The position numbers were made by a program, and so were the translations under genes. From Emiliania huxleyi CCMP1516 (Eukaryota; Haptophyta; Isochrysidales; Noelaerhabdaceae): a stretch of DNA of 64,000 nt. This document shows, piece after piece, positions 62,777-64,000 of the stretch. Location: positions 153,942-217,941 of the forward strand of contig NW_005201192.1 of assembly GCF_000372725.1 (NCBI RefSeq), in the 5' to 3' direction. Every line of letters starts with the position of its first letter. Within the stretch, counting starts at the first letter, position 1. Below the pieces are notes generated by a model. That model saw only the letters and a list, made by a program, of their open reading frames with translations. It did no database searches and was not told the DNA's origin.

Positions 62777-64000
62777 ATGCTGCCGCTAGTGCGGCGGCGA
62801 CTAGGTTTATCACCGCCGCGACTCCTCCGCGCCATCTGCTCACGGGCTGGCAGTACCAGGATCGGCGACACCACCGTGGCGCTCCGTGCGGCTGAGCGAA
62901 TAGAGCTTGTTGGCTCAGCGAACCGAAGCCTACTGCCGAGCGGCTCGGACTCTGAAGAAACGCTCGCCACCCTCGAGTGGCTCGCGAAGAAGGCGCTGCT
63001 CCGCCAGGACGCCATGCTACTCGGCGAGTCGGTCGGCACCCTCCGTTCGCTGGCTTTCCGCTTTTGCGAGGTGACAGGCCGCGAAGCTGAGCACGTCTCC
63101 ATCTCGCGTGACACGACCGAGTCGGACCTCAAGCAGCGGCGCGAGATCCGTGGAGGCTCTGTCGTCTATTCAGACCTTCCGGTGGTGCAAGCCGCGGTCA
63201 ACGGGCGGGTGCTCATCATCGAGGGCCTCGAGAAGGCGCGCGCTAGACCTCGGCTGCGGCTGCACCTCGGCTGCACCTCCGGCTGCACCTCGGCTGCACC
63301 TCTCTAGGCGGAGCGCAACTTGCTGCCCATCCTCAACAACCTGCTCGAGAACCGAGAGATGCAGCTCGACTCCGGCACACCCTCTCCTATGCACACCCTC
63401 TCCTCACACCCCTGCCATGTGCCAAAATCGGACACACGGCCGAGTCATGCACAACATGTCGTTGCCGAGTGATAGCCGAGATGTGGCCGACGCGTGGCGT
63501 CGGCGGAGCCGGTCTCCCGTCCCTTCCAGGCGCCTTCCTCGTCCACCCGCGCCGGTACGATAAGCTCCTCGCCGAGGGAGCCACCGAGGCCGACCTCGCC
63601 GCCCGGCAGCTGGCGCGAGACGCAGCTGAGATCGGCGCCGAGATCAAAGACCGAGCGGAGATCTGGCCGAGATGCAGACCCAGCCAAGATGTGCGGCCGG
63701 CGGTGGCGTGAGGGCGGACGGTGGCGCGATGCGCACAGCCGCAGGAGAGACGGCGCCTCTCGCGAGCTGCCTCTCGCCCCGCCGCAGCTCCGCCTATAGG
63801 GAAGGCTCCTAGAAGGCTCCTAGAAGGCTCCTAGAAGGCTCCTAGAAGGCTCCTAGACGGCGCCTCGCCTCGCCACATCTCTCGCCTCGCCGCAGGTCCG
63901 CTGCCACGACGACTTCCTCGTGCTCGTCATCGGTCTGCCCGTGCCTCGCTTCCCGGGCGCGCCTCTCGACCCGCCGCTCCGCTCCCGCTTCCAGGTGCGC
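62777..64000 (+). CDS. VWA8: VWA8-like AAA+ ATPase, 5' part, runs off window
   Basis: Mitochondrial-type AAA+ protein with (outside the window) a VWA domain. ATG 62777 gives a basic leader MLPLVRRRLGLSPPRLLRAI. The first AAA module follows: DAMLLGESVGTLRSLAFRFC (P-loop degenerate), EHVSISRDTTESDLKQRREI, VVQAAVNGRVLIIEGLEK + AERNLLPILNNLLENREMQL, GAFLVHPRRYDKLLAEGATE, and VRCHDDFLVLVIGLPVPRFP with GAPLDPPLRSRFQVR at the end. These match VWA8 segment by segment. All three introns (63236-63307, 63375-63529, 63613-63895) are GC-AG and frame-preserving. An 11-bp AAGGCTCCTAG array (63802-63857) fills part of the third. Confidence 0.9.
63236..63307 (+). other. GC-AG intron 1 of VWA8
   Basis: 72 nt, donor GCGCGCGC, next exon GCGGAGCGC; removal yields EGLEKAERNLLP. 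The interior is GGCTGCACCTC tandem repeat. Confidence 0.9.
63802..63857. repeat. 11-bp AAGGCTCCTAG tandem repeat in VWA8 intron 3
   Basis: Five near-perfect units. Confidence 0.95.

Overview
This window is nuclear DNA of a eukaryote, most likely a marine alga with a secondary plastid; a haptophyte is my best guess (inference). The evidence: very GC-rich sequence with strong third-position GC, spliced genes for eukaryotic machinery (XPD helicase, METTL14, succinate dehydrogenase iron-sulfur subunit, an actin-related protein, VWA8, a BAP31-like ER protein), plus a plastid-type ClpR and a BASS/SBF-like transporter that both start with a signal-peptide-like leader and a short Ala/Phe motif. There is no operon structure, no ribosome-binding-site pattern, and I saw no tRNA or rRNA gene. 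Two runs of N (12513-12612 and 49331-50059) are assembly gaps inside introns or genes.

Layout. 1-7.1 kb: BAP31-like gene, gamma carbonic anhydrase, an unknown gene, and an RS-rich CCCH zinc-finger gene. 7.2-9.2 kb: a compact terminal-inverted-repeat element with 9-bp target duplications, filled with 9-bp minisatellite. 9.6-17.9 kb: BASS/SBF-like transporter, SDHB, ClpR, METTL14. 18.07-21.84 kb: a second left end of the same element, here continuous with a ~3.2 kb spliced gene for a P-loop protein that loosely resembles DUF3987. 23-31.9 kb: a phosphorus-scavenging neighbourhood (a glycerophosphodiester phosphodiesterase and a phytase-like esterase pointing at each other, with a DUF3712-like membrane protein between them), then two small unknown genes. 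The two phosphorus genes start with an almost identical duplicated leader exon. 32.6-42.2 kb: Sec14-like gene with N-terminal membrane helices, a PAN/F5-8C-like protein, XPD. 42.4-48 kb: a RibD_C-like gene with an internal deletion, a secreted cyclophilin, and a repeat-rich zone (TTAA-flanked MITE, interstitial CCCTAA repeat, palindromes, dispersed repeats). 48.5-64 kb: actin-related gene, a gene between CTGACAG arrays, a Pro-rich stalk membrane protein, an F-box protein, more repeats, an unknown gene, and the 5' half of VWA8, which runs off the end.

The strongest general signal is in the introns. Many are about 68-85 nt. Where reading frame and family conservation fix the junctions, many have GC-AG rather than GT-AG ends. 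Donor and downstream exon often begin with the same few bases, and several introns in XPD, METTL14 and the F5/8C gene carry 24-37 bp copies of the adjoining exon edge with ~11-bp tandem repeats between them. This looks like recent intron gain or growth by tandem duplication or introner-like insertion. Exon coordinates that I give exactly were counted on the sequence; gene spans otherwise cover exons plus introns.
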